From Flavobacteriaceae bacterium (GTDB taxonomy: Bacteria > Bacteroidota > Bacteroidia > Flavobacteriales > Flavobacteriaceae): a stretch of DNA of 35,339 bases. Position numbers and translations under genes: made by a program. The notes beneath the pieces were generated by a model. The model ran no database searches. It worked only from the letters and a program-made list of their open reading frames with translations, and was not told the DNA's origin. The stretch spans positions 1-35,339 of the forward strand of contig JAHEHE010000022.1 of NCBI GenBank assembly GCA_024644725.1, written 5' to 3'. Below, in pieces: positions 25,353-32,518 of the stretch. Every line of letters starts with the position of its first letter. Position 1 is the stretch's first letter.

Positions 25353-25703
25353 TCAATCTCTTTTGATCAGCAGGACATAATCATTCTCAAGCTCGAGGTA
25401 GCCCTGATCATAGACGTAAAAGTACTGACTGCCGGTTCGAGTCACGTAGATGGAAGTGAAGAGCTCAAAGTCAAAGTTCTTTTGAAGAAGGGCCCTCCTC
25501 TTCACCTTGGTCTTACCCCCGGGATTCAGCTCTGACAGGATCCTGTAATTCTTTCTCAGGTGGTTGTTCACGTTCCTGATGAGGTTCTTGCTGTCGCGAT
25601 TCACCTTATTGTTATAAGTATTTCTGCAATAATCACTGCAGAATTTTTTGTCGCTTCTCCCCTTGAGGGCTTCTCCGCACTCCAGGCAACTTCTGTTTTC
25701 CAT
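25353..25703 (-). CDS. small Zn-ribbon protein, Bacteroidota-specific type
   Basis: 116 residues. The N terminus holds a CxxC...CxxxC zinc site (Cys6, Cys9, Cys22 and Cys26) in CLECGEALKGRSDKKFCSDYC, followed by the basic helix RNTYNNKVNRDSKNLIRNVNNHLRKNYRIL. The second half is a small beta domain. I recognise the type as a conserved hypothetical of flavobacteria, with no assigned function; the zinc finger and basic helix suggest nucleic-acid binding. It starts eight bases after the stop of the DUF6090-type gene and is probably in its operon. Confidence 0.85.
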   Translation of the reverse strand: MENRSCLECGEALKGRSDKKFCSDYCRNTYNNKVNRDSKNLIRNVNNHLRKNYRILSELNPGGKTKVKRRALLQKNFDFELFTSIYVTRTGSQYFYVYDQGYLELENDYVLLIKRD

Positions 25704-25711
25704 ACTTATTT

Positions 25712-26566
25712 TCAGTTCAAATTCTTAGATTCAGGATCCATGTTTTCCAGTTCGTATTCTTGTGTCAGCAATTCTATGAGATTTTCTGCGTCTGATTTTA
25801 GTTTCTTCATCTCAAGATTGGCTCTTATTTCATACTGAAACTGAAGGCTGATGAGATTGTTTATCAGGAGATCAAGATCCACTTGATTCGATGTGAGCAA
25901 AGGGATTCCTTGATTCTGAGCCTCACGAAACTCCGGGTGATCGAAAAAACCGAAATCATCTTTTGATTCGTCGCTGATGGTTCGAAGAAGGCCTACCCTC
26001 ATATCTGTAATATTTGAATAGTTCATGTTAACAACTCCAAGGATCAAGGGCTCAATTCTTTCGACCCTGGCGAGATCACCCTCAAAATCTTCATCCAGGT
26101 GCTGTGTAAAGGAATCATACTCCCCTATCAATTCCAGCAGAGTATTGTTTCGAATAAACCTCAAACTGGCGGAGCTTTTCAATTGTTCCATGGTTTTGCG
26201 TTTCCATTGGAATGGCCTGTAGTAAAGGTTCCAGGTAAGACAAAGCAAATCGATGTTCTGGAGATCCGACATATTCGATTGATTTATAAGGGTCCGGGCA
26301 CTGTCCATCCTCATAATGATCTTCTCCATTTGCCTTTGACGAAGTTCTGTTTCATAAATGTCAGCTCGAAGATCCTGGATCATGGCGGTGGCAAATTCCT
26401 GCATCTGATCCTGTTCCACTCTTTCTGTATTCCAATTGTTGATTTGCAAGGCGAGCAAAATTCCAATAACTACAAGAATGATTTCACCTACGGCATAGAG
26501 CAAATAGTTCTTGAGCCTCCCTTGATGAATTTGTCGTTTTCGAATTCTTTTAAAGAATTTTAGCAT
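25712..26566 (-). CDS. DUF6090-type membrane-anchored protein
   Basis: 284 residues. A basic N-terminal segment (MLKFFKRIRKRQIHQGR) leads into one membrane helix at about 22-43 (YAVGEIILVVIGILLALQINNW), the hallmark of a common flavobacterial family labelled DUF6090. The rest, predicted outside the membrane, is mostly helical with long amphipathic stretches (for example LRADIYETELRQRQMEKIIMR in pieces) and no catalytic motif. Members usually occur in many copies per genome and have no known function. The gene has a plausible promoter and is followed by the Zn-ribbon gene. Confidence 0.85.
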   Translation of the reverse strand: MLKFFKRIRKRQIHQGRLKNYLLYAVGEIILVVIGILLALQINNWNTERVEQDQMQEFATAMIQDLRADIYETELRQRQMEKIIMRMDSARTLINQSNMSDLQNIDLLCLTWNLYYRPFQWKRKTMEQLKSSASLRFIRNNTLLELIGEYDSFTQHLDEDFEGDLARVERIEPLILGVVNMNYSNITDMRVGLLRTISDESKDDFGFFDHPEFREAQNQGIPLLTSNQVDLDLLINNLISLQFQYEIRANLEMKKLKSDAENLIELLTQEYELENMDPESKNLN

Positions 26567-26606
26567 GTTTTGAGTTTTGATGCCTGGAAAAGGGACGAAT
26601 ACAGAA

Positions 26607-26635
26607 TAAAGATAGGTATAATTATCCGATTACAA
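26607..26635 (-). promoter_or_regulatory. promoter of the DUF6090/Zn-ribbon genes
   Basis: On the minus strand TTG (26635-26633) and TATCTTTA (26614-26607; seven of eight to TAnnTTTG) have an 18-base spacer. The ATG lies 40 bases downstream at 26566. Confidence 0.5.
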
Positions 26636-26647
26636 TCGACTACATTC

Positions 26648-26667
26648 ATTTACATACGTAAGTAAAT
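26648..26667. promoter_or_regulatory. 20-base palindrome between DUF6090 gene and ssb, with extra half-site
   Basis: ATTTAC-A-TACGTA-A-GTAAAT is symmetric at 18 of 20 bases. A further GTAAAT half-site lies at 26676-26681. The cluster sits upstream of the -33 box of the DUF6090 promoter and about 110 bases before the ssb ATG. It looks like an operator for a dimeric regulator. The 210-base gap 26567-26776 holds no gene. Confidence 0.5.
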
Positions 26668-26776
26668 AGTTATCATGTAAATACTTGATTGCCAGGGTCA
26701 CAAATTTGCAGAAGCGGATGAAGAAACTCCGCGATCAAGTTCAACGATCCCTTGCGGGTCACAAAACATCAAGCAC

Positions 26777-27115
26777 ATGAACAGTTTAAGAAACAGAGTA
26801 CAGTTAATCGGTAATTTGGGAATGAACCCACAGGTGAAAATTATGGAATCCGGTAGCAAGCTGGTCAAGTTCACACTTGCAACAAACGAGACGTACACGA
26901 ATTCGTCGGGAGAGAAGGTGACGGAAACAGAATGGCACCAGGTTGTTGCCTGGAACAAGACCGCTGACCTGATTGAGACCTATCTCCAAAAAGGGAAAGA
27001 AGTCGCCCTTGAAGGAAAATTGGTCACTCGATCCTGGGAAGATGAAAAGGGAACAAAAAAGTATTCGACCGAAGTTGTATGCAGTGAAATTGTCTTTCTC
27101 GGCAGCCGTGATTGA
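26777..27115 (+). CDS. ssb: short single-stranded DNA-binding protein
   Basis: 112 residues forming one OB fold: NRVQLIGNLGMNPQVK, KLVKFTLATNETY, TEWHQVVAWNKTADLIETYLQKGKEVALEGKLVTRSWEDEKG and STEVVCSEIVFLG. It binds ssDNA in replication, repair or recombination. The protein stops straight after the OB fold and lacks the Gly/Gln linker and acidic tip (DDDIPF type) that recruits partner proteins in E. coli SSB. A short form of this kind is common in flavobacteria, which usually carry another SSB elsewhere. It is followed by a GC-rich hairpin and yjbQ. No clear promoter was found; CAAATTTG at 26701-26708 is close to a -7 element but lacks a -33. Confidence 0.93.
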   Translation: MNSLRNRVQLIGNLGMNPQVKIMESGSKLVKFTLATNETYTNSSGEKVTETEWHQVVAWNKTADLIETYLQKGKEVALEGKLVTRSWEDEKGTKKYSTEVVCSEIVFLGSRD

Positions 27116-27126
27116 AACGGGTATTT

Positions 27127-27152
27127 CGGGGAGGCTGCAGATCGCTTCCCCG
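27127..27152 (+). other. GC-rich hairpin between ssb and yjbQ
   Basis: CGGGGAGGC pairs with GCTTCCCCG (nine pairs, one G-U) around an 8-base loop, 11 bases after the ssb stop. There is no T tract behind it, so it is not a standard terminator. It may slow decay or weakly end the ssb message. Confidence 0.4.
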
Positions 27153-27225
27153 GATCCGTTTCCCGTTGATGGAAAATGGGTATTTTTACATTTTAAGCTT
27201 GGCCCTCGGTCATAGATCACTGCGT

Positions 27226-27648
27226 ATGAAATTCTTTCAAAAAAACATTCGGCTCGGTTCCAGATCAAGAGGTTTTCATCTCGTCACAGATGAAATCACA
27301 TCTTCTTTCGGGGAGATTCGCGAACTGAAGATCGGAATGTTTCAAGCTTTCATTTTGCATACCTCTGCCAGCCTCACCCTGAATGAGAATGCCGACCCAT
27401 CGGTTCGCACAGATATGGAGTCCCATTTCAATACCCTCGTGCCTGAAAGACAACCCTATTATACCCATATCTACGAAGGTGACGATGACATGCCAGCTCA
27501 TATCAAGGCCTCCCTTTTGGGATCCTCTTTAATGATACCCATAACAAACGGGCGCCTGAATTTAGGTGCGTGGCAGGGCATCTATCTGTGTGAACACAGG
27601 AATCACGGGGGTGGCAGGAAATTGGTACTGACAGCCTGGGGGATTTAA
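27226..27648 (+). CDS. yjbQ: YjbQ / UPF0047 family protein (secondary thiamine-phosphate synthase-type)
   Basis: 140 residues, full length for the YjbQ/UPF0047 family. Conserved blocks are GFHLVTDEI, LHTSASLTLNENADPSVRTDME, YEGDDDMPAHIKASLLGSSLMIPI and RLNLGAWQGIYLCEHRNHGGGRKLVLT, containing the His and acidic residues of the shared active site. The family has weak thiamine-phosphate synthase activity reported for some members, but its physiological role is unclear. I chose ATG 27226 (MKFFQKNIRLGSRSRGF), because earlier in-frame sequence overlaps ssb and is not family-like. It converges on the transposase remnant with 10 bases between stops. Confidence 0.92.
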   Translation: MKFFQKNIRLGSRSRGFHLVTDEITSSFGEIRELKIGMFQAFILHTSASLTLNENADPSVRTDMESHFNTLVPERQPYYTHIYEGDDDMPAHIKASLLGSSLMIPITNGRLNLGAWQGIYLCEHRNHGGGRKLVLTAWGI

Positions 27649-27658
27649 TGGAGGAGGT

Positions 27659-28132
27659 TTAAGAGGTCTTCTTCAAGCGGGCATCGACCCGGGCACTTCC
27701 ATTTTCAATGGAAAGACCCTGACGCTCGAGCTGCTCATTGAAGCTTGTCAATATCCGGTCATGAGCTCCTTTGTCGCGAAGTTCTTTCTTGAACCTGCTC
27801 AAGGTACTGTGCCCCGGAACGCTGTCCTCAATGGTCAGGTCACAAAACTTCATAGCCGAGAGACTGTCATTCACCATGGATTCGGTTTGTGTGTCCGAAA
27901 GTTCATACCACTCCGATATGAGGAGCATTTTGAAGAGAAGCAGAGGTGCGTAGGCTTTGGCGCCACGGTCGGTCAGACCTTTCGTGTATACCGATCGAAG
28001 TTCTTTGTCGATCGATACCCAGTCAATCACTTTTTTCACTTTTCTGAAAAATTGATTCTTTTCCACGTGCTTTTCAACATAGGCACTGACAAAGCTTCTT
28101 TGGGGATCATTGATGTTCTTGTAACTCTTCAC
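27659..28132 (-). pseudogene. truncated IS5-type transposase (DUF772 N-terminal half only)
   Basis: 157 residues from a GTG start at 28132. The sequence LRSVYTKGLTDRGAKAYAPLLLFKMLLISEWYELSDTQTESMVND in pieces, then FCDLTIEDSVPGHSTLSRFKKEL, is the DUF772 N-terminal domain of IS5/IS1182 transposases. The frame ends six residues after the motif RVDAR, which corresponds to the first Asp of the DDE triad; the rest of the catalytic domain is missing and there is no room for it, since yjbQ ends 10 bases on. It cannot transpose by itself. No clear terminal inverted repeats or target duplication were found. It is an insertion-sequence remnant, or possibly a retained DNA-binding fragment. Confidence 0.8.
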
Positions 28133-28136
28133 TCTT

Positions 28137-28167
28137 CTAAGATACGAAACTATAAGTTGATTTTCAA
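28137..28167 (-). promoter_or_regulatory. possible promoter of the transposase remnant
   Basis: TTG (28167-28165) and TATCTTAG (28144-28137) on the minus strand have a 20-base spacer. The -7 element lies only four bases before the GTG start, so the transcript would be almost leaderless. Confidence 0.28.
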
Positions 28168-28228
28168 GGGGTCAAAACTACCGTTTGGAACCTCAATTGA
28201 GTGGTTGCCGGGTTTTTAATGTGTCAAT

Positions 28229-28260
28229 TTGATAAAAAGTGCAGATATTCCTTATTTTAG
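28229..28260 (+). promoter_or_regulatory. candidate promoter of the propeller-alkB operon
   Basis: TTG at 28229-28231 and TATTTTAG at 28253-28260 (seven of eight to TAnnTTTG) are 21 bases apart. The ATG lies 19 bases after the -7 element. It is the only good candidate upstream of the three-gene run. Confidence 0.5.
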
Positions 28261-28279
28261 CTACCTTCAAATTCAAATT

Positions 28280-31200
28280 ATGAGATATAATACGACCCTG
28301 ATTCGAACTGGCTTTTTTGTTTTTATGTTGATGGTTTTCAGCCACGTCGCTGAAGCGCAAAAAAAGAAAAAGTCAAAACAACCGGAACCCGAGGCAACCT
28401 ATTCACAAGACCTTTATTCTTCCCTGGAATATCGATTGGTCGGGCCCTTCAGGGGAGGCAGGTCTGCAGCTGTAACCGGAGTACCAGGAGAACCCAATCT
28501 CTTTTATTTTGGAGCCGCAGGCGGCGGAATCTGGAAGACCGAAGACGGAGGTCGTACTTGGGCAAACATCTCAGACGGGTTTTTCGGAGGAAGCATTGGC
28601 TCCATTGCTGTTGCCCCATCTGACAGGAATGTCATCTATGCAGGAGGAGGTGAAAAAACAGTGAGAGGCAATGTCTCATCAGGCTACGGGATTTGGAAAA
28701 GTGAGGACGCAGGAAAGACCTGGAAAGCCTCTGGGTTGGAAAAATCGAGGCATATTTCACGGTTGGCCATCCACCCCGATGATTCGGATGTCATCTACGC
28801 TGCCGTAATGGGTAATATTTACAAGCCCACCCCCGACAGAGGTGTTTTCAAAAGTACAGATGGGGGAAAATCCTGGAAAAAGGTTCTGTTTGCCAACGAC
28901 ATGGCTGGTGCAGTTGATTTGAAGATGGATCCCACCAACCCGAGAATTTTGTATGCTTCAACCTGGCGCGTCCAAAGAACGCCATACAGTCTCAGCAGTG
29001 GGGGTGAAGGATCGGCCCTTTGGAAAAGTACGGATAGCGGAGAAACCTGGAAGGAGATTTCGAAGAAGGAAGGATTTCCTGAGGATACACTGGGTATTAT
29101 AGGGGTGACGGTATCTCCGGTCAACCCAAATCGGGTATGGGCCATGGTAGAGAATAAAGACAAGGGCGGCTTATATCGAAGTGAAGATGGGGGAGAGAAA
29201 TGGACGCGTGTCAATCAAGAGCGAAAATTGCGGCAGAGAGCCTGGTACTACACCCGGGTCTATGCCGATACTAAGGATGAAAATGTGGTTTATGTGCTCA
29301 ACGTGAGTTACCACAAATCAACAGACGGAGGGAAGTCATTTACGACACACAATGCGCCACATGGTGACCATCATGATCTTTGGATCGACCCGAATGACTC
29401 CGAACGCATGATTATTGGAGACGATGGTGGGGCCCAGGTCACCTATGACGGAGGTGATACCTGGACGACATATCACAATCAACCCACCGCCCAGTTTTAC
29501 AGGGTAACGACCGACAATAGTTTCCCCTTCAGGATCTATGTGGCACAGCAGGACAATTCAACGATTCGCATCAAGCACAGAAGTGAAGGTTCTCATATCA
29601 CTGAAAGAGACTGGGAGCCAACGGCAGGAGGAGAATCCGCGCATATTGCTGTTGATCCTCTGAACGATGACATCGTATATGGAGGAAGTTATGGCGGATA
29701 TCTCACACGTGTGAATCACAAGAACAAAACGGAAAGAGCCATAAACGTATGGCCGGACAATCCGATGGGATATGGAGCTGAAGGAATGAAATACCGTTTT
29801 CAATGGAACTTTCCGATCATTTTCAGCCGGCACAACCCCAAGCGATTGTACACCTTTTCCAATCATGTCCATGTCTCCGAAAACGAAGGCCAGAGCTGGA
29901 AGCTGATCAGTGAGGATTTGACGCGGAACGACTCAGCACGCCTGGTGTCCAGCGGAGGACCTATAACCCAGGACAACACCGGAGTTGAGTACTACTGTAC
30001 GATTTTTGCGGCCAATGAGAGTCCTTTGAAAGAAGGTCTTTTGTGGGTCGGGTCCGATGATGGTCTGATTCACGTAACCCGGGATGGGGGAGAAACCTGG
30101 GAGAATGTGACGCCATCAGGAATGCCAGAGTGGATGATGATCAACAGCGTCGAGCCTTCCTATTTTGATGAGGGAACCTGTTATGTGGCAGGAACGCGAT
30201 ACAAGCTGGGAGATTTCACGCCTTATCTTTACAAGACGACTGACTACGGGAAATCCTGGAGTAAAATCACAGCTGGGATTGACAAGGAGCATTTTACCAG
30301 GGTCGTCCGTCAGGATCCATCTCAAAAGGGTATCCTCTATGCAGGCACAGAAACAGGGATTTACATATCCTTCAATGATGGACGGAGCTGGGAGCCCTTT
30401 CAATTGAACCTGCCCGTTGTGCCTATCACGGACCTGGCCATCAAGGACAATAACCTGATTGTTGCGACTCAGGGGCGATCCCTTTGGATGATTGACGACC
30501 TGACGGTTTTGCACCAATTGGAGGATGCTTCGAAAGCCAAAAACAACTTTCTCTTCAAACCCAGGGATTCCTACAGGACCAAAGGTAGCAAAGGCAAAGA
30601 GTCCAAACTCAACGGCGCAAACCGGGACAATGGGGTCATGACCTATTTTAATTTACCGGACTACGACAAGGAGAAAGACTCAGTTTACTTGAGCTATTTT
30701 ACACCGGGGGGAGATACCCTGGCATCCTTCTTCAACAAGGCTAAAAAAAAGGAAGAGAAACTGAAACTTGAGAAAGGCCCAAACACATTTACCTGGAACA
30801 TGCGGACCCAAGGAGCAGAAAAATTGCAAGGAATGATTCTCTGGGGGGCGAACCTAAATGGGGCTAAGGTGGTTCCGGGAAGCTACAAGGTTGTGCTGCA
30901 TGTAAATGGAGAAGACATGGAGCAAACATTCAACGTCCTGGCCGATCCAAGAAGCGAAGCAAGCCCGGAGGAGATGCAGAGGCAATATGCCTTTGTTTCA
31001 GAAGTGAATCAAACTGTTGACCGGGCCCATCAATCCATTAAGAAGATCCGAAAAATAAATGATCAGCTGGATGCATTCATAAAGCAATACAAGGATAACG
31101 AAGAGGTGGCTGACCTGGTTCAAAAAGCACGTGATCTGAAGAAATCATTTTCGGACATCGAGAAAGCCCTCTATCAGACGCAAAACAGAAGCAATCAGGA

Positions 31201-31426
31201 TCCGCTTAACTTTCCTATTCGACTGACCAATAAGCTGGGGCATCTGAACAGGCTGGTAACCATTGATGACTTTGCCCCCACGGATCAAGATGTTCAGCTC
31301 AAAGAGGAGTTGACAGCAGAGATCAACAAGGAGCTGGAGGCTTTTGACAAGCTTGTAACAGAAGAGGTGGAGAAGTTCAACAATTCTTTCAATGAATCGC
31401 GTTTGAATTACCTGCTTGTTCAATAG
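28280..31426 (+). CDS. large exported Asp-box (BNR/sortilin VPS10-like) beta-propeller protein
   Basis: 1048 residues with a signal peptide ending near SHVAEA and a mature start QKKKKSKQ. The main part is a long array of sialidase-type Asp-box repeats: I count 11 motifs of the form S/T-x-D-x-G-x-x-W ([88 protein letters not shown]), enough for one or two propellers. A beta sandwich and a charged helical, probably coiled-coil, C terminus follow. Databases often call such proteins glycosyl hydrolase or VPS10-domain, but no glycosidase active site is visible. There is no type IX sorting domain, so it is probably periplasmic or surface-bound. First gene of a run with alkB and a paralogue. Confidence 0.88.
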   Translation: MRYNTTLIRTGFFVFMLMVFSHVAEAQKKKKSKQPEPEATYSQDLYSSLEYRLVGPFRGGRSAAVTGVPGEPNLFYFGAAGGGIWKTEDGGRTWANISDGFFGGSIGSIAVAPSDRNVIYAGGGEKTVRGNVSSGYGIWKSEDAGKTWKASGLEKSRHISRLAIHPDDSDVIYAAVMGNIYKPTPDRGVFKSTDGGKSWKKVLFANDMAGAVDLKMDPTNPRILYASTWRVQRTPYSLSSGGEGSALWKSTDSGETWKEISKKEGFPEDTLGIIGVTVSPVNPNRVWAMVENKDKGGLYRSEDGGEKWTRVNQERKLRQRAWYYTRVYADTKDENVVYVLNVSYHKSTDGGKSFTTHNAPHGDHHDLWIDPNDSERMIIGDDGGAQVTYDGGDTWTTYHNQPTAQFYRVTTDNSFPFRIYVAQQDNSTIRIKHRSEGSHITERDWEPTAGGESAHIAVDPLNDDIVYGGSYGGYLTRVNHKNKTERAINVWPDNPMGYGAEGMKYRFQWNFPIIFSRHNPKRLYTFSNHVHVSENEGQSWKLISEDLTRNDSARLVSSGGPITQDNTGVEYYCTIFAANESPLKEGLLWVGSDDGLIHVTRDGGETWENVTPSGMPEWMMINSVEPSYFDEGTCYVAGTRYKLGDFTPYLYKTTDYGKSWSKITAGIDKEHFTRVVRQDPSQKGILYAGTETGIYISFNDGRSWEPFQLNLPVVPITDLAIKDNNLIVATQGRSLWMIDDLTVLHQLEDASKAKNNFLFKPRDSYRTKGSKGKESKLNGANRDNGVMTYFNLPDYDKEKDSVYLSYFTPGGDTLASFFNKAKKKEEKLKLEKGPNTFTWNMRTQGAEKLQGMILWGANLNGAKVVPGSYKVVLHVNGEDMEQTFNVLADPRSEASPEEMQRQYAFVSEVNQTVDRAHQSIKKIRKINDQLDAFIKQYKDNEEVADLVQKARDLKKSFSDIEKALYQTQNRSNQDPLNFPIRLTNKLGHLNRLVTIDDFAPTDQDVQLKEELTAEINKELEAFDKLVTEEVEKFNNSFNESRLNYLLVQ

Positions 31427-31457
31427 ATCGATCCTGCGCAATGAAGATTTTATTCCA

Positions 31458-32501
31458 ATGAAAAGAGTGAAATATTTTTCGGTTTATTTGCTTCCTCTGA
31501 CGGCATATGTGTCGTTTCACGGGGAGGGGCTAACTTCCTTTTTTCCGGTTTTTGTGTTTTTCGTTCTTGTCCCGCTTTTGGAATTGTTTTTGAAGCCGGA
31601 TCACAGCAATTTTGATCAGGAAACGGCTCTGTTGGAGAAGAACAGTCAAGTCTACGATTGGATTCTTTATCTGGCTGTACCTGTTCAGATTGGGATGCTG
31701 ATCTATTTTTTTAATGTAATAGGTTCTACACCATACGATTCCCTGGAGTTCTATGGGAGAATTTTCGCCATGGGACTCATGTGTGGCGTCATGGGGATCA
31801 ATATCGGTCATGAGTTGGGGCACAGACCCGAACGAATCAATCAGCTCCTCGGCGAGATATTGCTATTGACGTCGTTGAACACACATTTTTTACCGTATCA
31901 CAATGAAGGGCACCACAGAGAAGTTGCTACCCCGCAGGACCCTGCAACGGCAAAACGAGGGCAGTGGCTCTTTCATTTCTGGATTACGTCCCATTTTGGA
32001 AGTTATTTCAAGGCATGGAAGATTGAGGCCTCCAGGATGAGAAAAAGAAAGAAGCCTGTTCTTTCCATTCAAAACAGAATGGTGATCTATTCGATTGCAA
32101 ACGTGCTTCTCCTGGGAAGCATCTATTATTTTTTCGGCTTTCAGGTCCTTATTGCATTTGTCCTCGCAGCTGTTGTCGGAATCCTTCTATTGGAGACCGT
32201 GAATTATATCGAACACTACGCCCTGTTGCGCAAAATCAACGACAAAGGAAGGTACGAGCGCGTGAGGCACAGCCATTCCTGGAACTCGGATCACCAGATA
32301 GGAAGACTCATGCTCTTCAACCTTTCCAGGCATTCGGATCATCATTACAAAGCCAGCAAGAAATACCAGGTTCTCAAATCCCTGGAGGACAGCCCCCAGA
32401 TGCCTACGGGCTATCCGGGCATGATGGTTCTGGCTCTTGTGCCACCCATCTGGTTCGGGCTAATGAACCCGCATCTTGACCGTATGACCCAAGAAACTTA
32501 A
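31458..32501 (+). CDS. alkB: AlkB-type membrane di-iron alkane monooxygenase
   Basis: 347 residues with about six membrane helices. The histidine motifs of alkane 1-monooxygenase are complete: HELGHR (His118, His122), [16 protein letters not shown] (His148, His152, His153), NYIEHYALL (His253) and LSRHSDHH (His292, His295, His296). The spacings agree with those known for Pseudomonas AlkB. The enzyme family hydroxylates terminal CH3 groups of alkanes, with electrons from rubredoxin. The AlkB signature NYxEHYG has Ala for Gly here, which may affect the substrate range; a related hydroxylase of other lipids cannot be excluded. The ATG lies 31 bases after the upstream propeller gene and the stop 17 bases before the second one, so the three are probably one operon. 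No rubredoxin is seen in the window. Confidence 0.9.
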   Translation: MKRVKYFSVYLLPLTAYVSFHGEGLTSFFPVFVFFVLVPLLELFLKPDHSNFDQETALLEKNSQVYDWILYLAVPVQIGMLIYFFNVIGSTPYDSLEFYGRIFAMGLMCGVMGINIGHELGHRPERINQLLGEILLLTSLNTHFLPYHNEGHHREVATPQDPATAKRGQWLFHFWITSHFGSYFKAWKIEASRMRKRKKPVLSIQNRMVIYSIANVLLLGSIYYFFGFQVLIAFVLAAVVGILLLETVNYIEHYALLRKINDKGRYERVRHSHSWNSDHQIGRLMLFNLSRHSDHHYKASKKYQVLKSLEDSPQMPTGYPGMMVLALVPPIWFGLMNPHLDRMTQET

Positions 32502-32518
32502 CAATCCATATTCAACCC

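Noticed and set aside
27659-28279. Complete insertion sequence or transposon carrying the propeller-alkB run
   Set aside because: Only half a transposase gene is present and I found no terminal inverted repeats or target duplication.
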